Assembly (NCBI RefSeq): GCF_013155465.1
Contig: NZ_JABJVX010000013.1
Coordinates: 1-64,000, forward strand
DNA length: 64,000 bases
DNA from: Alterinioella nitratireducens
GTDB taxonomy: Bacteria > Pseudomonadota > Alphaproteobacteria > Rhodobacterales > Rhodobacteraceae
Direction of reading: 5' to 3'
Both the position numbers and the translations under genes were made by a program. Positions 1-9,749 of this stretch are shown here, piece by piece. The notes beneath the pieces are model-generated. The model was not told where the DNA came from. It was given only the letters and a program-made list of their open reading frames with translations, and made no database searches. How positions within the stretch are numbered: the stretch's first letter is position 1; every line of letters begins with the position of its first letter.

Positions 1-73
1 CCTCGCTTCGCTATGCGAAGGCTCCGCTCAGCCCGCGCTACCGGCGGGAGTTACACCAACTGTTGGGACACTG
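1..73. mobile_element. probable insertion-sequence terminus interrupting the integrase
   Basis: The integrase reading frame ends abruptly at 74 with an in-frame TAG. The DNA beyond it reads, on the minus strand, GTGTCCCAACAGTTGGTGTA and then enters GC-rich hairpins, for example CTTCGC-TAT-GCGAAG at 5-19. Such an end resembles the terminal repeats of IS256-type elements I remember from Rhodobacteraceae, but no transposase lies in the window, so the assignment is an inference. The element would extend to the left beyond position 1. Confidence 0.35.
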
Positions 74-1120
74 CTACAGCGCGGCAGACGATCCCCGATA
101 GCGCGGGAAACCGCCTGGGAAGGCCCGTAGAGCCTCAAGGCTGACCCCGAGCAAGGGAATGACCCGGCGGGCGTTCTGGGTCTTGAGCTGGCGCCCCACG
201 GCCTCTATCGAGATATGCGGCAAATTGGCATCCAACCGGATGCACTCAGGTGTGAGCGCCGCCAACTCCGAGGGTCGCGCGCCAGTGTTCACCATCGCCA
301 GGACAATCGCCCGAGCTTCATCGTTCAACCCGTCCAGCGCGCCGGGTGCAAGCAACCTGTCCCTGATCCAGTCGACCGAGAACGGGGGCCTGACCCGAGC
401 CTCTCCCTTCTTGAAGCTGAGACCTGACACCGGCAGGCTGAGGTTGAGCCGCTTCATGCGGTTCACGGTTTTCAGCACATCGCCAAGATGGATCAGGTCT
501 TTGTTCGCAGCGTTGGTCGATAGCCCGCCCTCGATACGCTCTAGCCACCACTGCCGGAAATCGAGCATATCGTCAGCGGTGATCTGATCTATCGGCTTGT
601 CACCGACGACCTCCACGAAATTCTTGATGGCTTTGATCCGGGGGTTTTTCCAGCGGCGCAACTGGTCCTCAGACTTACCAAGCGTCTTGTCGGCGGCAAG
701 CGTCCAGTAGTGCTCAAGCGCCCTTGTGACCGTGATCCCTGCGCCCTGCGCACCGCCAAGAACAGCCGCCGCGTCGATACGATCAGGCACACCATCGCGG
801 ATCGAAACCGCCTCGATCCTCCTCAGCAACTCTTCGCGCGGCAGATCAGCAACCTTCCCGGCATCCAGATATCGGAAGCCTCGAACCGCCGCCAATTCCT
901 TCGCGGCTTCCAACCGCTTATCAGCATCGGCGGTGTCACCGGCTAACCTGGCTTCCCATGCCTCGACCATCTGCGCCCATGCACCGTCAGCCTTTGATCG
1001 CGCTATCGACTGTGAATCCGTATGGAGCGATAACCAGACGAACTTGCGCGACTCAATCGGTGCATACCGCCGCGGAACACGCTTGTAGAGCTGATACGAC
1101 TTGCCGCGTAGTTTGATCAT
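74..1120 (-). pseudogene. tyrosine-type site-specific recombinase, C-terminally truncated
   Basis: The 348 residues match the Rhodobacteraceae phage-integrase family: an N-terminal arm (about 1-60), a helical core-binding domain (about 130-230) and the beginning of the catalytic domain. The first catalytic arginine is R282 in GARPSEL, and a lysine follows at about 313 in the beta-hairpin. The frame then ends in RYRGSSAAL-stop, just before the region that should carry the HxxR motif, the second histidine and the tyrosine nucleophile. The protein therefore cannot cut DNA alone. The likely cause is insertion of a mobile element at 73/74. The gene starts 154 bases from the tRNA-Arg 3' end, which explains its origin as an island integrase. 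Confidence 0.75.
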
Positions 1121-1273
1121 GTCCGGCCCCTGATACTACTGTCCCCTCTGGTATAGCGATCTGTAGAGCGGATTGTATAGCAAGACATGAATCCGGAAGG
1201 CATGGACAAGACCGAAATCACCAATAATCCAATGGATTTCAGAGACTTGAGCGAGCTGATGAAAATAGGAAAT

Positions 1274-1350
<77 letters not shown>

Positions 1351-1361
1351 ATGCAGGCGCG

Positions 1362-1390
1362 GGTATACAAAGCCCTCTGCCGCCTCGCAA
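1362..1390 (-). promoter_or_regulatory. sigma70-like promoter of tRNA-Arg
   Basis: On the minus strand TTGCGA (1385-1390) and TATACC (1362-1367) are separated by exactly 17 bases, and the -10 box ends 11 bases before the first tRNA base. The spacing is right for a stable-RNA promoter. Confidence 0.5.
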
Positions 1391-1420
1391 TGCCAAAAAC
1401 ACGCATGCACCCGGCCCCAA

Positions 1421-1446
1421 CTTCTTTGTTCTTCAAATATCCAAGT
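1421..1446 (-). repeat. dispersed intergenic element, copy A (AACAAAGAAG type)
   Basis: Read on the minus strand this is GGATATTTGAAGAACAAAGA followed by AG, the same core as copies at 27301, 43509, 56145 and 56867. It lies between sufS and tRNA-Arg. The preceding 100 bases downstream of sufS are strongly GC-rich and palindromic but not as neat a hairpin as in the other copies. Confidence 0.6.
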
Positions 1447-1559
1447 GCCGCAAGATGCCCCGGGGCGGGCGGTGCGCCTTTGATCGCGCCTGCCACCCCC
1501 GGGGGCGCCCGCCAGGGCGGCCCGCACGGGTCGGCGCCCGGAGGGCGGCGAAACCGGCG

Positions 1560-2780
1560 TCAGGCAAAGAGGTCGTGGCAGAGTTCCAGCGCATCGACCA
1601 GCGCATCGACCTCGTCGACCGTGTTATACATGCCGAAACTGGCGCGGCAGGTGGCGGTGACGCCGAGGTGGCTCATCAGGGGTTGGGCGCAATGGTGGCC
1701 CGCGCGCACCGCGACGCCCTTCTTGTCCAGCACGGTCGAGATGTCATGCGCATGCGCCGCCCCCTCCAGCGTGAAGGAGAAGATCGCGCCCTTGCCCGCC
1801 GATTGCCCCTGCACGTTCAGCCAGTTGAGCCCCGCCAGCCGGTCACGCGCATAATCGCGCAAGCCCTGTTCATGCGCGGCGATGTTCTCCATGCCCACGC
1901 CCATCATGTAATCGAGCGCCGCGCCAAGCCCGATCTGCTGCACGATGCCGGGGGTTCCGGCCTCGAATTTCATCGGCGGGTCATTGTAGCTGACAGCCTC
2001 GCGCGTGACCTCGCGGATCATGTCGCCGCCGCCCAGGAAGGGGCGCATCTCGGCCATGCGCGCGGCCTTGATATGGACCGCACCCGAGGCCGAGGGACCG
2101 TAGAGCTTGTGGCCCGTGATGGCATAGAAATCGGCCCCGATGGCATCGACATCGACCGGCATATGCACGGCGGCTTGCGACCCGTCGATCAGCACCGGCA
2201 CGCCTTTCTCATGCGCGCCCCGCACCACCGATTTCACATCCACCACGGTGCCAAGCACGTTGGACATATGCGTCAGCGCGATGAGCCTGGTCCTGGGCGT
2301 AATCGCGGCCAGCACCGCGTCGGGGTCCAGGTCGCCACCCGCATCGGTCTCGACCCAGACCAGCTTGACCCCCTGTCGCTCGCGCAGGAAATGCCAGGGC
2401 ACGATATTGGCGTGGTGTTCGGCGACGGAGAGGATGATCTCGTCCCCCGCCTCCATCCGGGGCGCGGCCCATCCGTAAGCCACCAGGTTGATGCCCTCGG
2501 TGGTGCCGGAGGTGAAGACGATCTCATCCTCATTGGCCACGTTCAGGAAGCGCGCGATGGTGCCGCGCACGGCCTCGTATTTCTCGGTCGCGAGGTTGCT
2601 GAGGTAATGCAACCCCCGGTGGACGTTGGAATATTCCTCGGCATATCCGCGCGTCACGGCGTCGATCACGGCCCTTGGTTTCTGCGCCGAGGCGCCATTG
2701 TCCAGATAGACCAGCGGCCGCCCGTTCACCTGCCGCGACAGGATCGGGAAATCGGCGCGGATTTTGTCGATGTCATACAT
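1560..2780 (-). CDS. sufS: cysteine desulfurase SufS
   Basis: This PLP enzyme removes sulfur from cysteine to give alanine and a protein persulfide for SUF cluster assembly in the cytosol. The 406-residue product has the class-V aminotransferase fold. The PLP lysine is K225 in TGHKLYG and the catalytic cysteine is C364 in RAGHHCAQP, the signature of the SufS (group II) type. I chose the ATG at 2780 (MYDIDKIRADF). A start 13 codons upstream would overlap the preceding gene. It is the last gene of the suf operon and follows the membrane protein gene by 10 bases. No sufE, sufA or sufT follows before tRNA-Arg, so those partners must be elsewhere. Confidence 0.95.
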   Translation of the reverse strand: MYDIDKIRADFPILSRQVNGRPLVYLDNGASAQKPRAVIDAVTRGYAEEYSNVHRGLHYLSNLATEKYEAVRGTIARFLNVANEDEIVFTSGTTEGINLVAYGWAAPRMEAGDEIILSVAEHHANIVPWHFLRERQGVKLVWVETDAGGDLDPDAVLAAITPRTRLIALTHMSNVLGTVVDVKSVVRGAHEKGVPVLIDGSQAAVHMPVDVDAIGADFYAITGHKLYGPSASGAVHIKAARMAEMRPFLGGGDMIREVTREAVSYNDPPMKFEAGTPGIVQQIGLGAALDYMMGVGMENIAAHEQGLRDYARDRLAGLNWLNVQGQSAGKGAIFSFTLEGAAHAHDISTVLDKKGVAVRAGHHCAQPLMSHLGVTATCRASFGMYNTVDEVDALVDALELCHDLFA

Positions 2781-2790
2781 GGGGGAAACC

Positions 2791-3372
2791 TTACCCGACC
2801 CGGATGCCCAGGACGCCAAGCAGGATGTTGAAGACGAAGGCCAGCGCCATCAGGCTGAGCGCGATGCCCAGGAAGACGCGGCCGATGGAGGTGAAGCCGT
2901 GCAGGGCCTGGATGAACTGCGCCAGCAGCCAGAAGAACAGCGCCAGCGCGAAGAGGGTGATCACATCCGCCGCGGGCGGCACGATCATGAGCACGACAAG
3001 CTGGACCAGGCTGACCAGCAGAAGGATGAATTGCAGCCAGACGACCAGCGCCAGCGCGCCCGCGAAATCGCCGGTGCCGCCAAAGCGCTGCCCGACCTGC
3101 GTGATCATCACCGTCAGGACGATGCCGATGATCCCCTCGACAATCGTGAAGCTGATCGCGGTGGCGCTGCTCATCGCGGCCTCGGGGTCGGGATAGACCT
3201 CGAAGACAATGATCTTGAGGATCGCCGACAGCACCAGTTGCAGCAAGAAGAACTGCCACAGCACCGGCATCGGCAAGCGCAGCCCGAGGATGAAGGCGGC
3301 CCCGCCCTTGGGATCGCTGATGGTCTGCCGCGCGAGGCGCAGCAGGACGACAGGGTTGAGCAAACCGTTCAT
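2791..3372 (-). CDS. YIP1-family-like membrane protein of the suf operon
   Basis: The 193-residue protein is very hydrophobic, with about five membrane spans (roughly 35-55, 70-95, 100-125, 130-155 and 165-185) and a short cytosolic N-terminus. It resembles YIP1-family proteins found in suf operons of Rhodobacteraceae. No catalytic motif is visible. It overlaps the upstream membrane protein gene by four bases (ATGA), so the two are translationally coupled and probably work together. A role in Fe-S assembly is suggested only by position. Confidence 0.75.
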   Translation of the reverse strand: MNGLLNPVVLLRLARQTISDPKGGAAFILGLRLPMPVLWQFFLLQLVLSAILKIIVFEVYPDPEAAMSSATAISFTIVEGIIGIVLTVMITQVGQRFGGTGDFAGALALVVWLQFILLLVSLVQLVVLMIVPPAADVITLFALALFFWLLAQFIQALHGFTSIGRVFLGIALSLMALAFVFNILLGVLGIRVG

Positions 3373-3881
3373 GATGCGGCCCCTTGAGGCGCGGCTTCCG
3401 CTTCGATCAGGCAGGCCGACCAGATCACCACGAAGGCCAGCGCGACGGCGGCCTCGACCGCGAAGACGGGTGTGGCGTCATTGGCCAGCGTGACCAGCGC
3501 CCGGACGAGGAAGAGCGGCGAGACGGTCAGAACCGTCCAGAAAAGCGCCAGCCGCGCGGCAAAGCCGGTGCCCTGCCCGCCCACCACGCGGGCCAGAATG
3601 TGGCTGAGCATCGCCAGACCGTAGAGCAGCAGCGGGGCCACGAAGAGCCAGCCGAAAAACGCGATGCCAAGCCGCGCCTCAAGCGGTGCGTCGCCGACCA
3701 GATCGGCCTCGACCGAGATCAGCGTCGGAACATGGCTGATCGCGATGATCAGGCAACCCAGCATGACATAGACCAGCCCCCGCGCCTCGGGCCGGTCATC
3801 GCGCAGCGACGACGCCATCAAGCCTCGCATCACGCGACGCGGGTGCCTGTATGTGCGCAGGATCTGGGCGGTGACAGCCAC
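3369..3881 (-). CDS. YIP1-family-like membrane protein of the suf operon (second)
   Basis: This 170-residue polytopic protein has about four hydrophobic segments (roughly 38-58, 72-95, 105-130 and 138-160). The N-terminal 35 residues are basic. It starts 5 bases after the sufD stop codon and overlaps the next membrane protein gene by four bases. The pair may form a heteromeric membrane protein. Its function is unknown. Conserved placement between sufD and sufS is the main clue, and no Fe-S binding cysteines are present. Confidence 0.7.
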   Translation of the reverse strand: MAVTAQILRTYRHPRRVMRGLMASSLRDDRPEARGLVYVMLGCLIIAISHVPTLISVEADLVGDAPLEARLGIAFFGWLFVAPLLLYGLAMLSHILARVVGGQGTGFAARLALFWTVLTVSPLFLVRALVTLANDATPVFAVEAAVALAFVVIWSACLIEAEAAPQGAAS

Positions 3882-3886
3882 GTCGA

Positions 3887-5184
3887 TTACCCCCGGTGTC
3901 GGTCCAGCCAGGCTTGCAGCCGGGTCAGAATATCGGCGCGCAGGCTCTCGTCCTCGATCTCGTCGATGGCCTCGGCCAGGAAGGCCAGCACCAGAAGGTC
4001 GGTCGCCTCATCCTCGGGCACCCCGCGCGAGCGCAGGTAGAACAGCGCCTCCTCGTCGATCGCGCCAGTGGTGGAGCCGTGGCTGCATTGCACGTCATCG
4101 GCGTAGATCTCCAGTTCCGGCTTGGCCTGGAAGCTGGCATTGTCATCCAGCAGCAGCGCCTGGCTCAGCTGGTAGCCATCGGTGCGCTGCGCGTCCTTCT
4201 TGACCAGGATCTTGCCCTGGAACACGCCCTCGGCGCCGTTGCGCACGACCTTCTTGAAGACCTGCCGGCTTTCGCAATCGGTCGCGTCATGGGTGACGAA
4301 GACGGTGTCGTCATGATGAAACGGCGCGTCCTTGCCATCGCCAAGCGCGGCGCCCGCGATATGGGCAATGGCCTCGTTGCCGGTAAACTCCACCACCTGT
4401 TCGTTGCGCGTCAGCACACCGTTCACCGTCATGGTGAAGCTCTTGTAGCTGGAGCGTGCGCCAAGCCGGGCGAACATATGCGTGGCGGCGCGGCGTTCAT
4501 GGTCGCGGCCTTGCAGGCGGATATGGTGGAACCGGGCATCATCGGCGACCTCGACCTCCATCACCTTGGAAAAGCGCGCCGCGGCGGGTCCGTTTTCGAG
4601 GATCGTGACCTCCGCCCCCGGCTCAACCTTCACCAGATGGTGGAGGATCGCATCGGAAACCTCTGATTTATGGAGATAAGTCAGGTTGATCGGCTTGGAG
4701 GGCCTGCCGGTCACGCGGATCACGACACCATCCTGCGCCAGCGCGGTATTGAGCGCGGCATGGGCGCGGGCCACCGGGGTCTGGCCACGGGTTTCCAGCA
4801 CGCCATAGGCGTCCCTCGCCCAATGGATGTCGCGTGCCTGCGCGTCTGACAGACGTTCGATCTCGACGCCTTCCAGGGCCAGGTCGTCGCTGGCCTCGGC
4901 ATCGAAAACGCCATCGACAAAGACGATGCGCAGCCGGTCAATCTCCGAGAACGGCGCGCTTTCATCGGTGGCGAAGCATTGCGCGCGCGGCGGCTCGGGC
5001 AGGTTCAGCGTGGTGGGATCGGTGAATTTCCAATACTCGTCACGCTTGCCGGGAAGGCCGCCCATGGCGCGCAGCCGCGACAGCGCATCCTCGCGCGCCT
5101 CACGCGCCCAAGCCGCACCTTCGGGCATCGCATGGGCCGCCAGCCGCGCCTCGAGCGGGTCTTGTTTCTGGGCCGGATGTGCCA

Positions 5185-5185
<1 letters not shown>
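3887..5185 (-). CDS. sufD: Fe-S cluster scaffold subunit SufD
   Basis: SufD pairs with SufB in the SufBC2D scaffold, where Fe-S clusters are built. The 432-residue product has the beta-helix core and the conserved C-terminal motif CSHGSTTG at 367-374, whose histidine (H369) is the SufD residue implicated in nascent cluster assembly. Its ATG overlaps the sufC stop codon by one base, so expression is coupled to sufC. Confidence 0.95.
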
Positions 5186-5940
<755 letters not shown>

Positions 5941-5993
5941 TTTTTCTTTCCTCTTTCGAGCGTGTATTTCCGGGGGCTGCGCGGGATCCCGCG

Positions 5994-6887
5994 TCAGGCC
6001 TCCTCTTTCGATTTCGATCTCTGGTGATGGCGGAAATGCGCGATGTACTCTCCGGGCAGATCCGCCGGGGCCGCGCCGCGCGCGATCAGGTGGTCGATGC
6101 AGGAAAGCGCCAGGTCGGGGCTTTCAAAGACACTGTCGGCAGCCAGCGCCAGGAAGATCAATTGATCGTCCGACAGCGCAATGCCCAGGTCGCAATCGCG
6201 GATATAGACCGCGTCGCCATCCAGAAGCTGGCTGGTCAGGCGCGAGCGGACCACCGCATCCTCATGCTCATGCGGCATCATCACCGATTTGGTGAACAGG
6301 AACTTGTGCAGCTTGAAACCCTGCGCGCGCAGTTCAAGGTCGAGGTCGCCAAAGAGCGGCTCATCGGTATACATGCGATGGAACCGGACCTCGGTGACGA
6401 CGGCGACCGCCTCGCTCAGCTTGGAGATCCCGCCGCGCAGCACCTCCAGCTCGGCCCCCTGCAGGTCCATCTTCAGAAGGTCCAGCGGCGGCAACTCGGC
6501 CAGCGTGTCCAGTGTCACCGGGTTGAGCGGCACCTGGGTGATCTTGTCGTTGATCCAGCCCTCCTTGCCGATGGAGCGCAAGGCGGCGGCATCCAGCGGA
6601 AAGAGCGAGGTGAACCCCGGCGCGGGATGGACATGCAGGATGCGCGCGCCCGGCAGGCCGACCGCCTCGCAGAAATAGGTCTCATGGGCCGATTTCGCGG
6701 CGTCGAGCTTGGCGAATTGCTCGGGGCTCGGCTCGAACCCGTAGATATGGGCCAAGCCGTCATCGAGAAGCCCCTGATAGGGCGGCTCGGAAAGCGGGCT
6801 GGCGCCCACATCGCAAATCGCCATGTCGCGCGAAGGGGCCAGCGCCCCGGTCAGCACCGCGCGGCGTTTGTTGTTGAACTCACCCAT
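5994..6887 (-). CDS. FkbM family SAM-dependent methyltransferase inside the suf operon
   Basis: The 297-residue protein has a Rossmann-type SAM fold: a motif-I-like CDVGAS at 25-30, an acidic EPSPEQ at 52-57, and the characteristic FkbM motif KMDLQGAELEVLRGG at 139-153. FkbM enzymes usually O-methylate sugars or natural products. The substrate here is unknown. The gene lies between sufB and sufC, 53 bases from sufC, with a strong hairpin separating it from sufB. Its placement in an iron-sulfur operon is odd, and I see no direct sequence link to Fe-S chemistry. Confidence 0.85.
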   Translation of the reverse strand: MGEFNNKRRAVLTGALAPSRDMAICDVGASPLSEPPYQGLLDDGLAHIYGFEPSPEQFAKLDAAKSAHETYFCEAVGLPGARILHVHPAPGFTSLFPLDAAALRSIGKEGWINDKITQVPLNPVTLDTLAELPPLDLLKMDLQGAELEVLRGGISKLSEAVAVVTEVRFHRMYTDEPLFGDLDLELRAQGFKLHKFLFTKSVMMPHEHEDAVVRSRLTSQLLDGDAVYIRDCDLGIALSDDQLIFLALAADSVFESPDLALSCIDHLIARGAAPADLPGEYIAHFRHHQRSKSKEEA

Positions 6888-6931
6888 TCAGCCTTGCCCC
6901 TTGCCCAAATCGTTGCGGCCCGAGGGGTGCG

Positions 6932-6954
6932 AAAAATCTTCCCTGAAGATTTTT
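6932..6954. terminator. symmetrical hairpin between sufB and the FkbM gene
   Basis: AAAAATCTTC-CCT-GAAGATTTTT is a perfect 10-bp inverted repeat with a 3-base loop, A-rich on one side and T-rich on the other, so it could act as an intrinsic terminator or attenuator in either direction. A second small palindrome, GTTTTC-AC-GAAAAC (6967-6980), lies between it and the sufB stop. Partial termination here would lower expression of the distal suf genes relative to sufB. The same arms recur at 31403-31427. Confidence 0.6.
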
Positions 6955-6984
6955 CCACCCCCAAGAGTTTTCACGAAAACCCTT

Positions 6985-8505
6985 CTACCCGACCGAGCCT
7001 TCCAACGAGATTGCCACCAGTTGCTGCGCCTCCATGGCAAATTCCATCGGCAGCGCCTGCAACACCTCCTTGCAGAAGCCGTTGACGACAAGTGCCACCG
7101 CCTCCTCCTCGTCCATGCCGCGCTGGCGGCAATAGAACAGCTGGTCATCATCGACCTTGGAAGTCGTGGCCTCATGCTCGACCCGGGCCGAGTTGTTCTT
7201 GACCTCGATGTAGGGAACCGTATGCGCGCCGCAGTCGCCGCCAATCAGCAGGCTGTCGCATTGCGTATAGTTGCGCGCATCCTTGGCCTTGGGATGCATC
7301 GAGACCAGCCCGCGATAGGTGTTCTGCGCATGACCGGCCGAGATCCCCTTGGAGACAATGCGGGATTTCGTGTTCTTGCCCAGATGCACCATCTTGGTGC
7401 CGGTATCGGCCTGCTGGTAGTTGTTGGTGATGGCGATGGAATAGAACTCGCCCTGGCTGCCATCCCCGCGCAGGATGCAGGAGGGGTATTTCCAGGTCAG
7501 CGCGCTGCCCGTCTCCACCTGCGTCCACATCACCTTGGAGCGGTCGCCCCGGCAATCGGCGCGCTTGGTGACGAAGTTGTAAATGCCCCCAACGCCGTTC
7601 TCATCGCCCGGATACCAGTTCTGCACCGTCGAATACTTGATCTCGGCATCCTCCAGCGCCACCAGCTCGACCACAGCGGCGTGCAGTTGGTTGGTATCGC
7701 GCGACGGCGCGGTGCAGCCTTCCAGATAGCTGACATAGGAGCCCTTGTCGGCGATGATCAGCGTGCGCTCGAACTGGCCGGTATTCTCCGCGTTGATGCG
7801 GAAATAGGTGCTGAGCTCCATCGGGCAGCGCACGCCGGGCGGCACGTAGACGAAGGAGCCGTCCGAGAACACCGCGCTGTTCAGCGTGGCATAGAAATTG
7901 TCGGTGATCGGCACGACCGAGCCGAGGTATTTCTTGACCAGGTCCGGATGATCGCGGATCGCGTCCGAGATCGAGCAGAAGATCACACCGGCCTCGGCCA
8001 GCTCCTTCTGGAAGGTGGTGCCAACGCTGACAGAATCGAACACCGCATCGACGGCCACCTTGCGGCCCTCGGCGGGCGCGGCCTCGGCCCCTTCGACACC
8101 GGCCAGGATCATCTGCTCCTTCAGCGGAATACCCAGTTTCTCATAGGTCGCCAGCAGCTTCGGGTCGACCTCGTCCAGGCTCTTGGGTTTCACGGCCATG
8201 CTCTTGGGCTTGGCGTAATAATACTGGTCCTGGAAATCCACCTTGGGATAATGCAGCATGGACCATTCCGGCTCGTCCATCAGCTTCCAGCGCTTGAACG
8301 CCTGCAGGCGCCAGTCGGTCATCCATTCGGGCTCGCCGTTCTTTTCCGAGATCAGGCGCACGATGCCCTCGTTCACGCCCTTGGGCGCGTAATCCATCTC
8401 GATCTCGGTTTCCCAGCCGTATTTGTACTTGCCGCCCATCGCCTGGACGGTTTCCACGGTCTCCCGGTCGACGCCTTCGCGCACTTCGGTTTCGGCTATG
8501 GCCAT
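6985..8505 (-). CDS. sufB: Fe-S cluster scaffold subunit SufB
   Basis: SufB is the main scaffold subunit of SufBC2D and receives sulfur and iron. The 506-residue length is normal for alphaproteobacteria. The C-terminal half carries the family motif [17 protein letters not shown], with cysteines C416 and C425, one corresponding to the essential sulfur acceptor, followed by EHEATTSK. A purine-rich ribosome site (GGGAGCCGAGAC) precedes the ATG. It begins 46 bases after the upstream cysteine desulfurase gene in the same operon. Confidence 0.97.
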   Translation of the reverse strand: MAIAETEVREGVDRETVETVQAMGGKYKYGWETEIEMDYAPKGVNEGIVRLISEKNGEPEWMTDWRLQAFKRWKLMDEPEWSMLHYPKVDFQDQYYYAKPKSMAVKPKSLDEVDPKLLATYEKLGIPLKEQMILAGVEGAEAAPAEGRKVAVDAVFDSVSVGTTFQKELAEAGVIFCSISDAIRDHPDLVKKYLGSVVPITDNFYATLNSAVFSDGSFVYVPPGVRCPMELSTYFRINAENTGQFERTLIIADKGSYVSYLEGCTAPSRDTNQLHAAVVELVALEDAEIKYSTVQNWYPGDENGVGGIYNFVTKRADCRGDRSKVMWTQVETGSALTWKYPSCILRGDGSQGEFYSIAITNNYQQADTGTKMVHLGKNTKSRIVSKGISAGHAQNTYRGLVSMHPKAKDARNYTQCDSLLIGGDCGAHTVPYIEVKNNSARVEHEATTSKVDDDQLFYCRQRGMDEEEAVALVVNGFCKEVLQALPMEFAMEAQQLVAISLEGSVG

Positions 8506-8551
8506 GTCTCGGCTCCCTCATGTCGGTCCGGCGGGTGTGCCGGCGTGGGTC

Positions 8552-9601
8552 TCAGGCGGCACGCGCCCGGTGTTTCTTTCGGGCAGCGGTCCAGGCGTCG
8601 GCAAAACGCAAGACCTCTTCCCGTGTCGTCGCGGGGCCGATCGAGATGCGGATGGCGCTGCCCGCCTGCCGCTCATCGAACCCCATCGCGCGCAGGACGG
8701 TGCTGGCTTTCACCTTGCCGCTGGAACAGGCCGAGCCCGCCGAAATGGCAAAGCCCGCCAGGTCCATCTGCATCACCTGCGTCTCGCCTTTCCATCCCGG
8801 CGTGATCAGGCAGGTGGTGTTGGGCAACCGTCGTGCGTCTTTCCCGACCAAAATAGTCTCTTTTCCGCCGAGGTCCAGAGCCATTTCTAGAATATTTCTA
8901 AGTTCGGCAACCTGATCCCAGAGGCCGGCATCCAGATCTTGTGTGGCCGCCTGTGCCGCAGCCCCAAATCCTGCAATCCCGATCAGGTTCTCGGTGCCGG
9001 ATCGCCGCCCCATCTCCTGGCCGCCACCCTTGATCCGGGCCGCTACATCCAGGCCCCGCTTCAAGACAAGCGCCCCGATTCCCTTCGGTCCGCCGATCTT
9101 GTGGGCCGAGATCAGCGCCATCTCGACCCCCGACCAATCGAATGCCACGGGCATTTTGCCGAAGCCTTGCGTCATGTCCGACAGCGCGAGGCCCCCGGGC
9201 AGGCCCTGCACGATCCCGGTCTCGGAATTGGCCAGTTGCAGCACCGATCGGGCCGGGTCGCTCACTGCAACCGCGCCATCCCCATCGACCGCCAGATCCT
9301 CCGCGACCCAGGCCCGCACGGCGTCATGCTCGACGCTTGATCCCGACAGACCCCGCCCCGCCAGCGCCAGCGCCGCGCCTTCCGTGGCCCCCGAGACGAA
9401 CACGATATCGCTGGCCTGCGCGCCCATGGCCTCGGCCACCTGCGCCCGCGCCCGCTCGATCAGCGCCTTGGCCGCGCGCCCCTCGGCATGGACCGAGGAC
9501 GGGTTGCCCACGACATCCATCGCCGCCGCCATGGCCACACGCGCCTCCGCCCGCAAGGGCGCCGTCGCGTTCCAGTCCAGATACACCCGCCCGCCCGTCA
9601 T
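8552..9601 (-). CDS. IscS/NifS-type cysteine desulfurase
   Basis: This is a second cysteine desulfurase in the operon, of the group I (IscS/NifS) type. The PLP lysine is K168 in SAHKIGGPKG and the catalytic cysteine is C292 in GSACSSGK, on the long mobile loop typical of this group. At 349 residues it is shorter than IscS (about 400) and lacks the extended C-terminus. It follows iscR. Codons around 225-262 (8820-8930) are clearly more AT-rich than the rest. Possible roles are sulfur supply to SufB or to tRNA thiolation, and the sequence does not decide. Confidence 0.9.
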   Translation of the reverse strand: MTGGRVYLDWNATAPLRAEARVAMAAAMDVVGNPSSVHAEGRAAKALIERARAQVAEAMGAQASDIVFVSGATEGAALALAGRGLSGSSVEHDAVRAWVAEDLAVDGDGAVAVSDPARSVLQLANSETGIVQGLPGGLALSDMTQGFGKMPVAFDWSGVEMALISAHKIGGPKGIGALVLKRGLDVAARIKGGGQEMGRRSGTENLIGIAGFGAAAQAATQDLDAGLWDQVAELRNILEMALDLGGKETILVGKDARRLPNTTCLITPGWKGETQVMQMDLAGFAISAGSACSSGKVKASTVLRAMGFDERQAGSAIRISIGPATTREEVLRFADAWTAARKKHRARAA

Positions 9602-9610
9602 TTCCGCCCC

Positions 9611-9644
9611 AGTTTCATTTTGCCAAAAATACCTCCGCCGGAGG
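9611..9644 (-). repeat. dispersed intergenic element, copy B (AAAATGAAA type)
   Basis: In the minus direction a perfect hairpin CCTCC-GGC-GGAGG (9632-9644) is followed by TATTTTTGGCAAAATGAAAC. It ends about 10 bases before the cysteine desulfurase start codon, so a terminator-like structure sits inside the iscR operon. Related copies are at 41602 and 46283. Confidence 0.65.
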
Positions 9645-9749
9645 CTCCGACCTCCGCCACGCGCACAGGCGTCGATCCCAAGGGGCTCACCTCTCCACCC
9701 GCACCAGAAACGTCTTGCCGCGTCAGCGGCGCCGCTGGATCACGCGCCC

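Larger units (their letters stand above)
1..1273. mobile_element. right end of a genomic island integrated at tRNA-Arg
   Basis: An integrase gene lies immediately beyond the 3' end of a tRNA-Arg gene and is transcribed in the same direction, away from the tRNA. This is the usual layout of tRNA-targeted integrative elements, whose attachment site is the 3' half of the tRNA. The tRNA itself is complete, including CCA. The 154-base gap between tRNA and integrase has no gene. The other end of the island is outside the window, so cargo and the second attachment repeat cannot be seen. Confidence 0.5.
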
